In this document: positions 9,426 to 20,040 of the stretch, one piece after another | Layout: each line of letters begins with the position of its first letter | Numbering within the stretch: position 1 is the first letter of the stretch | DNA from: Multifurca ochricompacta | Lineage: Eukaryota; Basidiomycota; Agaricomycetes; Russulales; Russulaceae | Direction: 5' to 3' | Assembly (NCBI GenBank): GCA_022496185.1 | Contig: WTXG01000116.1 | Location: 1-64,000, forward strand | Length of the DNA stretch: 64,000 nucleotides | Translations under genes and position numbers: made by a program | The notes under the pieces: generated by a model | Told to the model about the DNA's origin: nothing | Seen by the model: the letters and a program-made list of their open reading frames with translations, nothing else | Database searches by the model: none

Positions 9426-10192
9426 TGCTGTACGATTGCGAGACCATATGAGTTCGTTGCGGAGAAAGGTTCCACAAGAAGAGGGAAAGAGAAGAAGATG
9501 CTGAAGTCGTCAAAAGTGCTGATGCGCCGAAATGCTTGATATGCTGAAATGCATTGATATGTCGAATACGTCGAAGGCTTGCTGGCTTTGGCTGATTGCT
9601 GGCTTTTGCTGGCTTGCTGGCTTTGCTGCTGCTGGGTCCGCTGACCTTGGGCTTGTCATCGTCATGATGGTTGCTTTAGCACTCAAAAGGAGAAAGAGAG
9701 AGAGAGAATGACCGTAGATTGCGCTTCTGCTCGGTGATCCTACTACAAGCAAGTATGTACCTTTAAATACCTGTAGAGAGACCTAAGAGAAGAGCGGTGA
9801 TGAAGTAGAATTTGTGAAGAAAGAGGTTAAAGCCTGAGAGGCAAGATGAAGAAAGCAACTAGGATGAAAAGGAATGAATGGGAAGGCGGCCCAGAGCGCA
9901 AGCAGTCTAAAGATAATGTTTTGTGCTATGTATTGATCGCATTTATATCATATCAGAGACAGTCAGAAACTAAGGTTGAATTAATGTCAGAATGTTTTAT
10001 TAGCAGAACTTATAATGAAGAAAGCGAACTGGTCCAGCCAGAAGTGGTGACATTCGAGAGAGAGTGGATTGAAGAAAGCGAACTGGTCCAGCCAGAAGTG
10101 GTGACATTCGAGAGAGAGTGGATTGAAGGCATGAGGAGGCAATGTGGGCCAGAGTGGATGGTTTCGGGCTCAGAGCTCACGCTATTCCTACA
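9426..10192 (-). mobile_element. LTR-like insertion of unassigned family
   Basis: This 767-bp block splits the gag zinc knuckle. Its ends read TGCTGTACG...ATTCCTACA, and on the reverse strand it has a tatttaaag TATA-like motif, so it looks like a reverse-strand solo LTR. No matching TSD is seen (GTGGA left, ACACC right), so the borders are approximate. It contains a perfect 54-bp tandem duplication and a ctggctt-rich stretch near 9575-9625. The frame at 9846-10439 crosses it and is not a real gene. Confidence 0.45.
10017..10124. repeat. Perfect 54-bp tandem duplication
   Basis: Two head-to-tail identical 54-bp units (10017-10070 and 10071-10124) beginning gaagaaagcgaactgg. It lies within the LTR-like insertion that interrupts gag. 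Identity of the units points to a recent duplication. Confidence 0.9.
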
Positions 10193-10579
10193 ACACCAAG
10201 GACATCTGGTCCAGGATTGCCCCAACAAAAGACCTTGGCCAAGCATGAGCACCCTGACCCGGGCTGCCACAATCACTGAAGTATCACAGACAACTGCGGC
10301 AGTACCCACTGGATCAGCTGCCTCAAAACCAGCTGTGAACATCGTGGAACTCACAGCATCCCTGAAAACAATAACTGATGACCAATGCCTCAAGTTGCAG
10401 AACCACTTTAAAGATGATGAGGATTTTTATATTGCTTGAATGATGCAGCCTTCATTCAAGCACTAGTTTCACACCATGTATACATTTCACCAGTTCAAGC
10501 AATGAAAGTATCTATTCCCCTACAAGGTGTGAAAGAAATGGCCAACATCGAAGCACTCATCAACAGTGGTGCAACAGAA
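10193..10579 (+). pseudogene. Gypsy-A gag C-terminus and start of protease
   Basis: Second half of the zinc knuckle (QGHLVQDCPNK), a low-complexity Ala/Thr linker, then IVELTASLKTIT and, after stops, the protease entry ALINSGATE near 10557-10578. The usual aspartic protease triad is D-S/T-G; here the first position reads Asn, consistent with a G-to-A change. A Copia-1-type solo LTR then interrupts the protease. Confidence 0.7.
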
Positions 10580-11083
10580 TGTTGAACACAGAAGATGTTC
10601 AGTGATGCTTCAGGCATCAGGTGATTAGATTAGCTACTTTGTAGATAAGATTAGATACCGGAGTTTCGGACTTTTTACATTATCATTATTACTTTCTTTC
10701 TCACATTCCGCAGTAGCTGACTGATACACCATATAACATGTGATTTCTGTAATAGCCAATGGCCTTATGCCCTCTTGTTTATTGTTTGGACTTTGTCCGG
10801 CACTTGTGGACTTATTCCCAGTGCACAGACCATCCCTTGAGAAGTATATAAGGGTGTCTGTTTTGTCTCCTACACTTCAGAGTTCTTCTAACATCTGAAG
10901 TGTAAGTTCCATTCCTTTACTATCTACTTTACTATTAGACTAATGTTCTTATATAGAACTTTCTTCATCTAGGTCAGTAGTATAGTTAATATAGAGTTCT
11001 TCTAACATCTGAAGTAACTTTCTTCGTCTAGCCTTATAAGCTAACCACTACAGTCAGTATGCTGCGCACATGCCTGTTTCACA
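10580..11083 (+). mobile_element. Solo LTR, Copia-1 type
   Basis: A 504-bp solo LTR with perfect TSD CAGAA (10575-10579 and 11084-11088). TATA gtatataag near 10844; A at 10879-10901, intron-like 10902-10956 (GTAAGT donor, GACTAAT branch, TATATAG acceptor), B at 10957-10972, fused A-B at 10993-11031. The fused B differs from the first B at one base, CATC against CGTC, a CpG transition. Confidence 0.92.
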
Positions 11084-13116
11084 CAGAAAACTTCATTAAT
11101 TACAAAATGGTTATCAAACATCGACTTCTGACAAAATGACTCACAATCCCCAAGAAGCTATGCAATGCCAATGGAACACCTAACACTACTGGCAACATTA
11201 ACCAATACATTGATCTGGACATAATTACAAACAACAAACTCAAACAACATCAATTTTATATTGCATCAATTGGAACCAACCAAATGATCTTAGGTTATCC
11301 ATGGCTCACTGCCAGCAATCCATGCATAGATTGGGCACAAGGGCACCTCATGCAGTCAATCCAACTCAGTGTGCCCAGGGAATACATTAAGCAATTAAAT
11401 ATAGCCCAAGAACTGGCAATTAAGGCAAAAAATGATCTGGAGCGCCCTTGGGATCAGATAGTTCCCCAGGAATATCATTGACATCAAAAGGTGTTCAGTG
11501 ACCAAGATGCTCAATGATTCCCTGAAGCAAGACCCTGGGATCATTGGATCAAATTAAAACCAGGAGCACCTGCAACACTGGACTGTAAGATATACCCACT
11601 AGGGCCAGGGGAACAAGATGCACTAAATAGGTTCTTAGAAGAACACTTACAGAAGGGGTACATCAGCAAGTCTAAATCACCATATGCATCCCCATTCTTT
11701 TTTATTAAGAAGAAGGACAGGAAGCTGAGACCAGTCCAGGACTACTGCAAGCTCAACGAGTGGACAGTTCAAAATACATATCCCCTACTGCTAATCCCAG
11801 AGCTAATAGATCGAGTCCGCAGCAGCACCCTGTTCATGAAGATGGATGTCTGCTGGGGGTATAACAATATCTGCATAGTTCCAGAAGACCAATGGAAGGC
11901 AGCCTTCAAGACAAACTGTGGCCTGTACAAGCCTAATGTTATGTTCTTTGGCTTAACAAACTCCCCAGCAACATTCCAGACTATGATGAACACAGAATTT
12001 AGAGAGGAACTAAATGAATGAGACAAAACTGGCAATGCTTGGTTCACTGTGTATATGGATGATATTCTCATCCATACTGATCATGATCTCTGAAATCATC
12101 AATCTAAAGTCCACCACATCCTCAATAAACTCAATAAGTTAGATCTATATCTTAAGCCGGAAAAATGCACCTTCAAGCAGACACACATAGAATACCTCGG
12201 ACTTATTTTGGAAGCGAACCAAGTACATATGGATCCAATCAAGGTGGAAGGAGTCACTACCTGGAAGGTACCTACAACTGTGAAAGAGATCCAATCATTC
12301 TTAGGATTTTGCCAATTCTATCATCAGTTCATTCAAGGTTTTAGTAAGATCACAGCCCTGTTGAACACACTCACAAGTGCAAAACATCAGTGGAAGTGGA
12401 CTGCAACAGAGCAAGAAGCATTTGATACCCTCAAACAATGGGTCACCTCTCAACCAGTGTTAATGCAACCGAACTTCAAAGAACCATTCATTGTAGATGC
12501 AGATGCATCGGGATACACACTTGGGGCCACCCTCAGTCAAAAGGATCCAGAAGGACGACTCCACCCAATTGCCTACCTATCAAAGACTCTGGATGCAATG
12601 CAGCAAAACTGGGATGTCTATGATCATGAACTGTTTGCAATCATTATCGCCTTTAGATCTTGGCACCAATATCTTCTGGGTGCTAAGCATAAGGTCCAAG
12701 TGTGCACAGATCATAATAACCTCCAATACTTCAAGCAACCACAGAAACTAAACCACCAACAAGCTAGGTGGCTTCAAGAGCTTGCTGATTTTGATTTTAC
12801 ACTCAAACACATTCCAGGGAAGCTTCATACCGTTGCAGACATGCTCTCACATCAACCAGATGCAGACCACAGCACAGAAGATAATGAGGAAGTTACAGTG
12901 TTACCAACAGAATTATTTATCAAGACATTGCAATCAGAGAAGCAACCTTTTCTGGCCACCCTCCCCAAGCAACATGAGATCCTCCAATGTTATCATGATC
13001 ACATCCTAGCAGGACATCCAGGCATCAACAAAACCACACAAGGAGTCCAACATGAATATGAAGGGAATGATCTAAAAGAATTTGTATGCAATTACATCAA
13101 AGGATGTTGTAATGGG
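11084..13116 (+). pseudogene. Gypsy-A protease, reverse transcriptase, RNase H and integrase N-terminus
   Basis: After the protease tail (QMILGYPWLTASNP, ending by 11340) come the reverse transcriptase core (KSPYASPFFFIKKKD, FMKMDVCWGYNNI, MFFGLTNSPATFQ, catalytic VYMDDILIH), the connection region (FLGFCQFYHQFI), RNase H (DADASGYTLGATLSQ, YDHELFAIIIAFRSW, CTDHNNLQYF) and the H...H...C-x2-C finger of integrase (AGHPGINKTTQ, YIKGCCNGC). Several TGA stops (for example at 11479, 12019 and 12091) interrupt the frame. RNase H and the following region are open over 12208-13116. Cut by a Gypsy-C LTR within the integrase finger. Confidence 0.85.
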
Positions 13117-13762
13117 TGCTTCTATCCCGCGCTTGCTATGTAGATTAGATAAGATGTAGAGATCATGGTAAAACTTAGAGGTGAAAATATCCTAGTCGGA
13201 AAGCTGCCCAGAACACGGAGATTAATGCACACGTAAGGCTTGAAGCAGTCAGAGGACTCTGCCTTGCTTATGCAGCAAGAATAGACCTATATTGAACTTT
13301 GCTAAGAGCCTACAGCCCCAAGAGGACAAGATCAGCTGGGCCTGAGTAAATACAGATATAAAGCGCACCTACAGCCCCAAGAGGACAAGATGGGGTCTGC
13401 AGCATGCTACAGGGTGTCTTTAAATACGTTCTAGTACTATCCTATGAAATACCAAAGCTGATCAAGTGTGCGATGTAAATCTAAGTAGTTATCAGTGGCT
13501 TACTTTTCTAAGTACCCTGACACATCTTGTTTACTAATGCGCGATCATTTCTGCCGGTCTGGCATTATCTAAAATACATACTAGACTACTTTAGATCACT
13601 CTATAATCAAATCATCAATTTGTATTACTCAAACAATGGCCACGTGTATCTATCAGTGTCCATTGCTGCATAGGGCAGCGACTACTTTGCATCACATGGA
13701 CTGGGTCAGATCGGTCTGAACTCCTCCTTATCTTATCTAAGTCTAAGAAGGTCGACTTTGCA
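13117..13762 (-). mobile_element. Gypsy-C LTR without matching TSD
   Basis: A 646-bp reverse-strand LTR, TGCTTCTATCC...GACTTTGCA on the + strand. Its left end matches (inverted) the LTR end at 57566-57595. It has a TATA-like ctttaaatacg on the reverse strand followed by two copies of the hairpin segment (around ctacagccccaagagg, near 13311 and 13370). Flanks are ATGGG and AGACA, so there is no TSD. A C-x2-C finger motif is encoded on both sides, so the flanks probably come from two different insertions joined by recombination. Confidence 0.7.
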
Positions 13763-14820
13763 AGACACACAATCGCGTGATGCCCTCAGGATGGTTTTCA
13801 ATCAGTCCGGGATGGCAAAAATGCGCATCCAGGACAGATGTGCCAAGTGTCAAGAGAATAAGCCAAAGCTTATGAAGAAGGCGCCAACTTTTTCACTTGA
13901 CATACCAGCTACAGTTGGTCCGTTTCAATACATTGCTATGGATCTAATTATGGATCTCCCACTGTCTGGAAAATATGACACAGTATTGACCATTGTAGAT
14001 CAAGGATGCTCAAAGGCCACCCAGTTTATACCCTGCACCAAAGAGATTACTGGAGAGGGTATAGCTACCCTCTACTACTGCCACCTCTTCCCATTCTTTG
14101 GAATCCCACAGTGGATCATTTCAGATTGTGATCCATGTTTCATGTCACACTTCTTGTGCGCACTTGCAAAAACTCTCCAGATTCAACAAAACTTGTCTAC
14201 AGCATTTCACCCACAAATGGATGGTTCTAGTGAGCACATGAATCTTTGGCTAGAACAATATCTCCAACTTTGGATAAGCAATGATCAACATAAATGGGTA
14301 GAGTACTTGCCATTAGCTGAATATGTACACAATTCATGGCCACACAACAAGACAAAGCTCTCCCCACACACACTAATCCATGGCATACAGTTTGACTGGA
14401 AAGCAGAAATTGCTGACACCAGTGTACCACAGGTTGACAAACAATTACACAAACTACACAATGTGTGCTCGTGCATGGAGGATGCATTCAAACGACCAGC
14501 AGCCCAACTGACCCACCCACAATTAGCAATTGGATCACAAGTCTGGCTGGAAGGGAAGCACCTCAAAATACATTTCCCCTCCTCAAAATTAGCCCCTCGT
14601 CGATATGGACCTTTCACAGTCCTGACCTGTATTTCACCAGTGGCTTATCGACTAGCCCTACTGCCTCACATGAAGATCCATGATACTTTCCACATTGACC
14701 TCTTAACACCTTATTGAGAGACCGATGCCCATGGCCCCAACTACACAAGACCTCTGCCTGATCTCATTAACCAGGAGGAAGAATATGAAATTGATGCTAT
14801 TTTAAATCACCACACTTATG
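13763..14820 (+). pseudogene. Gypsy-A integrase core and chromodomain first half
   Basis: Encodes the second half of the integrase finger (DRCAKCQENKP), then the DDE core: MDLIMDLPLSGKYD, IISDCDPCFMSHF and HPQMDGSSEHMNLWLEQYL. The usual ISDRDPRF reads with Cys at both Arg positions, the result expected from C-to-T at CpG. The GPF-like C-terminal domain (VWLEGKHL, RRYGPFTVL, FHIDLLTPY) follows, then TGA at the expected CGA, and the start of a chromodomain ([14 protein letters not shown]) cut by the hAT insertion. Confidence 0.85.
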
Positions 14821-16243
14821 TAGTGATTGTCAAGGGTTTTCATACCTGCGTGGGTAAGCACCACGGGTTTTGCTGGGTACAGGTATGGGTATATGGCTCC
14901 CAACCCATGGAAACCCATACCTGCGCAGTGAGTTTGGCGGGTATAGGCGCCAATTATCCATTGACAAGATCAGTGGAATTTCCAAGATAAAACACATCTG
15001 CAGCCACACAAATACAAGATCTTGTCTGATGTATGATACAGGGTGAATGTAAATATGTTCTAGTGTTATCCTACAAAATATCAAAGCAGATCAATGGTGC
15101 GATGTAAAATAAAAGTGTTATCAGTGATCTACATTCTTGAAAATCATGATGCATCTGTTTTATTAACACGCAACCAATTCTGCCGGTCTGGCACTATCTA
15201 AAATACTCTCTAGACTACTTTAGACTATTCTATAATCTAATTATCAAATTAATTTATTGAAACAAGGCCCGCGTGTATCTACAAGCTGCATGGGGCAGCG
15301 ACTACATTGCATTGCATGGTGGTCTGACCTCCTTCCTATTAAGGAAGGTTGACTTAAATGTGCAGAATTGTGCATCCAGGGACCAGGACAGTTGTGCTTG
15401 TATGAAATGAAACTAGAATAATAAAATAATAATGTAAATAAAAGATCCTTTTAATCTTCTGAACATAAAACAACAATTTTTGAGGAATCTTGAGTAGCCA
15501 TAAATGAACATGTTGTGTCCAAGTGCTTATCTCCTTGACCGGGATGGCCTGGGCCATTTATCCAAAATACACAGAAATGCAAAGATCAGTCGTGCTTGTA
15601 TAAAATTGAAACCAGAATAATAAAATAAAAATGGAATAATAAATTATCTTAATCTTATGAACATAAAATAGGAATCTTTGAGGGATCTTGAGTAGCCATA
15701 AATGAACATGTTGTGTCTGAGTGCATATCTCCTTGACCAGGATGGCCCAGGCCAATTTTCCGAAATGCGCGATGCAAGTAAAGAACTTGCATGTGTTTCA
15801 TTTTATGGGCAACCCAGGTATCAAAACAATTATCCAGGGGTTACCCCTGCCAATGTCTATGTGTTCATTAAATTTTTTTGCATTCTGTGTGGTTATCTGA
15901 CAGGCTATTCATCAATGTTCTATAACATCCTATCTAATCATCTCTGTATACTGGATTTTAGTTGTGCTTGTATAAAATTGAAAGCAGAATAATAAAATAA
16001 TAATGGAATAATGAATTATCTTAATCTTCTGAACATAAAACAAGAGCCATTGAGGGATCTTAAGCAGCCACAAATAAACACGTTGTGTATCTTCTTGGTC
16101 CGGGAAGGCCCGGGCCAGTTATCTGAAATGCGCGATGCAAGTAAAGAACTTGCACACGTTTTCACGGGTGACCTGCGGGTAACCCGTGGGTACAGGTACA
16201 GGTACCAACAAGTATACCCCAGGGTTACCCCTGCCAATCACTA
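14821..16243. mobile_element. hAT-like non-autonomous element, copy 1
   Basis: A 1423-bp element with inverted ends TAGTGATTGTC...GCCAATCACTA and perfect 8-bp TSD CACTTATG (14813-14820 and 16244-16251). An 8-bp TSD and TAGNG ends are typical of hAT transposons. Subterminal regions are rich in GGGTA/TACCC motifs on both strands. The interior has three diverged units of about 190 bp (from about 15390, 15586 and 15959) containing gaataataaaataa and tagccataaatgaac. There is also a stretch (about 14990-15360) matching the Gypsy-C LTR at 13117-13762. No transposase frame is present. Confidence 0.9.
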
Positions 16244-16403
16244 CACTTATGGCCAATCAAAGAAATTGCAGTATCTAGTCAGCTGGAAAGGCTATCTGGC
16301 CAGCGACAACTCATGGGTCAATGAGGCCAATTGCCATGCACTGGATCTTCTCAAGTCCTATTCCAACTCACTGTCAAGGTGCCAGGGTTGGCACCACCCT
16401 TAA
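16244..16403 (+). pseudogene. Gypsy-A chromodomain second half
   Basis: Completes the chromodomain split by the hAT copy: KKLQYLVSWKGYLASDNSWVNE, followed by a short tail and a TAA stop at 16401-16403. The WKGY...SWE-type aromatic pattern is kept except that the usual Trp-Glu reads Trp-Val. Then comes a purine run aagatgggggtga and about 180 bp of AT-rich sequence (16404-16586) in which no gene is seen. Confidence 0.8.
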
Positions 16404-16625
16404 GATGGGGGTGATTTTGCCAATTTCACCTGAATCTTGCCTGAATTTCATTAATCTGAACCATAGCCTGCTAACCTTATCAATAATTCTTATAATGGCT
16501 TGAATCAAATGCACAACCTGCCTCTTCCAACCAAAGAAGTTGTCTAAAGTAACCCCCAGAATGAGTGCAATGTCCTCTAAATGTAGTGTCACAGCCAGGT
16601 CTCTGCTGTGTCAAGGGTCATTCTG

Positions 16626-17029
16626 TGTCGGAAATGGATCAATATGGCCAGGTCGGATCAATCGCTAAGTGTGCAGTACTAACAAGCAAGTTGTGTCTTG
16701 TGCAGTAGCACTAGGACTGTGTTTCATCTTCCTGTGAATACCTTGATACCTTACTTGATTAGACACAATCCTTTATTGTCTCAGTTACTATAAGCACACT
16801 CTTTTACAGTATTTAAAGATGCTCTCACTGTACGGTTCACTTCAGTTCTGACCATCATAACTGAAGTGAGTATTCTGTTATCTTATCTTTACCTATATAG
16901 CTAACGCACACTAGTTATAACTACCATTCTAGGTAAAGACTAATCAATATACAGTTCTGACCATCATAACTGAATTATAACTACCATTCTAGGTAGTTTG
17001 GATTATCTAACCTCAGGCTGCGTTCTTTA
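16626..17029 (+). mobile_element. 5' LTR of Copia-2
   Basis: 404 bp, TGTCGGAAATGG...GCGTTCTTTA; the 3' end is TTTA rather than the usual CA, and the 3' LTR ends the same way. TATA-like gtatttaaag near 16808. A at 16843-16865, intron-like 16866-16914 (GTGAGT donor, GCTAACG branch, CACTAG acceptor), B at 16915-16932, spacer gtaaagactaat...cag, fused A-B at 16952-16992 identical to the predicted splice product. Confidence 0.93.
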
Positions 17030-17044
17030 GGTTATGGGCCCTGG
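17030..17044 (+). other. Primer-binding site, half-tRNA type (Copia-2)
   Basis: ggttatgggccctgg directly follows the 5' LTR. The complement, ccagggcccataacc, reads like the anticodon stem and loop of an initiator Met tRNA (CAT anticodon), so priming probably uses an internal tRNA cleavage product, as known for Drosophila copia. The same 15 bases follow both Copia-1 5' LTRs. Confidence 0.7.
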
Positions 17045-17393
17045 CTGTAACTGAATTAATCCAGAAGAAGATTGAATTTCATACACAAGCTTCCTTACTC
17101 AGTAATTCATGCATTTTTGCATCTCCCAATAAGGCAAGCCTCTGTTCTTTTGTAGTCCTATTCCCTGGTCCCTGGAACCAGTGGATCAGTGTAGACTGGG
17201 CCCCTCACTGGGCTTCGCACAAGCCATGCGATGGAGTGTGGTGATGCTGAAGCACGTGTGAGCAATCCCTAATCGGGACTGGACCATTTGCAGTTCAGAG
17301 CGTACAGTTGGATACATTGGGACTTGATCGGTCTTCATGATCTGGGTCTGACAGCTCCTCTACCCAGATTGGAAATCATTGCTTACACGCACC
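17045..17393 (+). other. Copia-2 5' leader
   Basis: About 350 bp between the primer-binding site and the gag start, with no supported gene. It is transcribed leader in the intact element. Confidence 0.5.
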
Positions 17394-17920
17394 ATGGCAC
17401 CTGCGTTCACTTTCCCACCTTCTGCTGCAATTGAGATCCTAGATGGATCAAACTGGCCAGTTTGGTCAGCATGTATGATGGCTCTGTTCCATTTGAATGG
17501 CGTCCGGAACCACCTGCTTGAAGACAAGCCTGCTAGCCCTCCTGCTGACTGGGAGGCTACTGAAGGGGTTCTCTTAGCAATCCTCAAGCTCTATGCTCAG
17601 AAGGATGTCTGGACAGCCGTGGCAGACGATACTAAGTTTGTCACATGTAAAGCTAAATGGGATGAGCTCAAATGCGTCTATGGGGGAGTTGGATCCATGT
17701 CCACTTTCAACACTTGGTCTGCCCTCACCGGCACCACGCTGGATGAATCCTCCCCCATGCTCCTGCAATTGCAGAAACTCAATGATGCCCGTGTCACACT
17801 GAAAAACAATGAGATGGAGATTTCAGATCTCCAGTTTAGTTTCATCCTGATCAAAGCACTACCCAAATTGTACTCCACCGTCGCATCCACCATACTAGCA
17901 TCTGGATTGCCAAAGGATCT
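17394..17920 (+). pseudogene. Copia-2 gag, first part
   Basis: Begins at an ATG in a good fungal context (caccATGgca). It encodes the Copia gag core: ILDGSNWPVWSACMMALF, WEATEGVLLAILKLY, CKAKWDELKCVYGG, EMEISDLQFSFILIKALP. These are features of the UBN2/DUF4219-type gag proteins that assemble the particle. The frame is cut after PKDL by the TRIM and resumes after it. Confidence 0.9.
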
Positions 17921-17999
17921 TGTTGACACAAGTGTAGTGCCGCACGATGCAACTCTCACATGACCTTGGTATATAAGGTTATGCTCCATGTAGAACCCA

Positions 18000-18074
18000 G
18001 GCCGTGTAGCTCAGTGGTTAGAGCGCCGGACCCGGATTGTCCAGAGGTCTTGGGTTCAATCCCCAACGTGGCCA
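18000..18074 (+). other. tRNA-like Pol III promoter segment, TRIM 5' LTR
   Basis: A 75-nt segment with seven acceptor pairs (ggccgtg/cgtggcc, including G-U), D-arm gctc/gagc with A box tagctcagtgg, and T-arm ttggg/cccaa with B box gggttcaatcc. The anticodon arm can only pair as ggac/gtcc with loop ccggatt, which lacks U33. Read as a tRNA-derived promoter, not a working tRNA. Confidence 0.8.
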
Positions 18075-18311
18075 TTCCTTTTCTAGAGTGTGGGTTAGGG
18101 TCTTGCTTAAGGTCCCTTTGCCGGAGTGCGTGTGGGCCAACATGGTAGCAGCACGTCGTCTACTCTGTGCCTTTGCCCCCTAGAAAGGAAATTGGGAGAG
18201 TTTGCATGCACGGTTGCATGTGCGTGGGGGCGTGTTGACACAAGTGTAGTGCCGCACGATGCAACTCTCACATGACCTTGGTATATAAGGTTATGCTCCA
18301 TGTAGAACCCA

Positions 18312-18386
18312 GGCCGTGTAGCTCAGTGGTTAGAGCGCCGGACCCGGATTGTCCAGAGGTCTTGGGTTCAATCCCCAACGTGGCCA
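18312..18386 (+). other. tRNA-like Pol III promoter segment, TRIM 3' LTR
   Basis: Identical to the segment in the 5' LTR by eye. Its position inside an LTR means every insertion or solo LTR carries its own internal RNA polymerase III promoter elements. Confidence 0.8.
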
Positions 18387-18459
18387 TTCCTTTTCTAGAG
18401 TGTGGGTTAGGGTCTTGCTTAAGGTCCCTTTGCTGGAGTGCGTGTGGGCCAACAGATCT

Positions 18460-20040
18460 TACCCCTCAGACTATCCAAGAGTGGATTCTGAATGAGGAAG
18501 GTCGTCAATCTGGTGGTTCTGCCTCACTCAACAAAGCCATGCCCATCAAACAAAAGCATGACAAGAAGAACACCAAATGTTTCTATTGTCAGAAGAAAGG
18601 GCACAAGGCAGTAGAGTGCTGGAAGAAGAAAAAGGATCTGGAGGAGAAGAAGGGATCAGAGACCGCACAGGCCAGTAACAAGGCCATTAATGCGCACTTA
18701 GCAGTTCAGACAGTGTCTATTGTAGAGATAGGCGATGACAATGACAATCTCCATGTTTCCCTTTACTCGGCTGTGCGATCATGTTGGATGATGGATTCCG
18801 GTGCAACGCATCATATCACCCCAAATCAGTCTGACTTTATTCAGTATACTCCAGCGGCTGGCATTGTACACCTGGGAGATAACTCGAATGTGCGACAAAT
18901 TGGGGTTGGGACTGTGGTATTCAAGACCACTGCAGGTAGTAGAGGTTCTGAGATCACCTTGAGCAATGTGCTGCACATACCAGATGTTATGATGCATTTC
19001 ATTTCTATGCATGCACTTGCTCAGAAGGGGGCTCAGATCTCTTTCACAGATAAGATTTTCACGATCTCAGTCTGAGACCGGATGGTAGTGCAGGGTTACC
19101 TGGAGGACAACCTATACTGGCTGGATGCCTCCATGGCTGGACTCAATGCGCACGCTCAAACATCACAACCTATCGACATCTGGCATCGCCACATGGGGCA
19201 TATGTCGTACAACACCCTCAAGTGGTATCATGAATCCGTCAAGGGGATATCATTGGATGCTCCAATCGATCAACATCAGTTGCCATGCCCTGGGTGTGAG
19301 CTCGGGAAGCACACGTGACTCCCCTTCAAGTCCTCTCACAAGTGATCAGACTGGTGGCTACAGGTTGTTCACAGTGATCTGGCTGGCCCGATGCAGGTTC
19401 AGTCTATTCAAGGTGCACTCTACATTGCGACATTTATCGATGACTACTCTAGACATGGTGTGGTCTACTTCCTCAGATCCAAAGATCAGTGTGCAACAGC
19501 ATTTTGGAAATTCCTAGCTTGGGCTGAGACTCAATCATCGGAAAAAATGCTAGCCTTGCACTCAGATTGCGGGGGGGAGTACATGTCAGGCACGCTTAGA
19601 GCTGTACTGGACGAACAGGGGATCGAGCATAAATTGACGATGCCGGGATCGCCACAACAAAACGGCATAGCCGAGAGATGGAATAGGACCATCATGGACA
19701 AGGCGTGCTCTATGTTACACAGTGCTGGCCTGTCCCTTGGCTTCTGGGAGTTGGCAGTGGACACTGCCATTCATACTTACAACAGAACTCCCACCTGAAC
19801 TATAGGTTGGCGCACGCCTCATGAGCTCTGGAGTGCTGGTCACACTCCAGATGTCTCTTATTTCTGTGTCTTCGGATGCAAGGCATATGTTCATGTGCCT
19901 GAGAACAAGTGTAGAAAGCTCGATCCGAGATCAATCGAGATGACGCTTGTTGGGTATGAGCTGGGTTCTAAGGGTTACCAGCTATGGAACAAGAGTACCC
20001 AAGCAGTCATCTTGTCGCACGACGTGACATTTGACAAACG
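18460..20040 (+). pseudogene. Copia-2 gag end, protease and integrase
   Basis: Continues the frame after the TRIM: zinc knuckle CFYCQKKGHKAVEC, protease WMMDSGATHHITP, GAG-pre-integrase finger (IWHRHMGHM...CPGCELGKH) and the integrase core (SDLAGPMQ, ATFIDDYSRHGVV, SDCGGEY, SPQQNGIAERWNRTIMD). TGA stops at about 19073, 19316 and 19340 and another near 19796 each lie where CGA is expected. The catalytic HTD position reads HSD. It would cut the polyprotein and insert the cDNA. Confidence 0.88.

Larger units (their letters stand above)
17921..18454 (+). mobile_element. TRIM with a tRNA-like segment in each LTR
   Basis: A 534-bp element made of LTR 17921-18142 (222 bp), a 90-bp interior (18143-18232) and LTR 18233-18454 (222 bp), with perfect TSD GATCT (17916-17920 and 18455-18459). 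LTR ends are TGTTGACAC...GGCCAACA. The two LTRs differ at one position noticed (gccgga against gctgga), so insertion is recent. The interior starts tggtagcagcacg, a credible primer-binding site of the TGGTA type, and ends with the purine-rich gcgtgggggcg. No coding capacity; it must use proteins from other elements. Confidence 0.9.

Noticed and set aside
10017..10124. CRISPR-like repeat
   Set aside because: Only two directly adjoining units with no spacers, in a eukaryotic genome.
9846..10439. Protein of 197 residues with a duplicated segment
   Set aside because: The frame starts inside an LTR-like insertion and runs by chance into the Gypsy-A gag end; the duplication is a DNA-level 54-bp repeat.
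15354..15992. Small frames inside the hAT copy (for example starting MAQAIPVKEI)
   Set aside because: They arise from the diverged internal repeat units, lie on both strands and match no transposase.
18000..18074. Functional tRNA gene
   Set aside because: Anticodon arm lacks a standard loop with U33 and the sequence lies inside a TRIM LTR; read as a tRNA-derived promoter.
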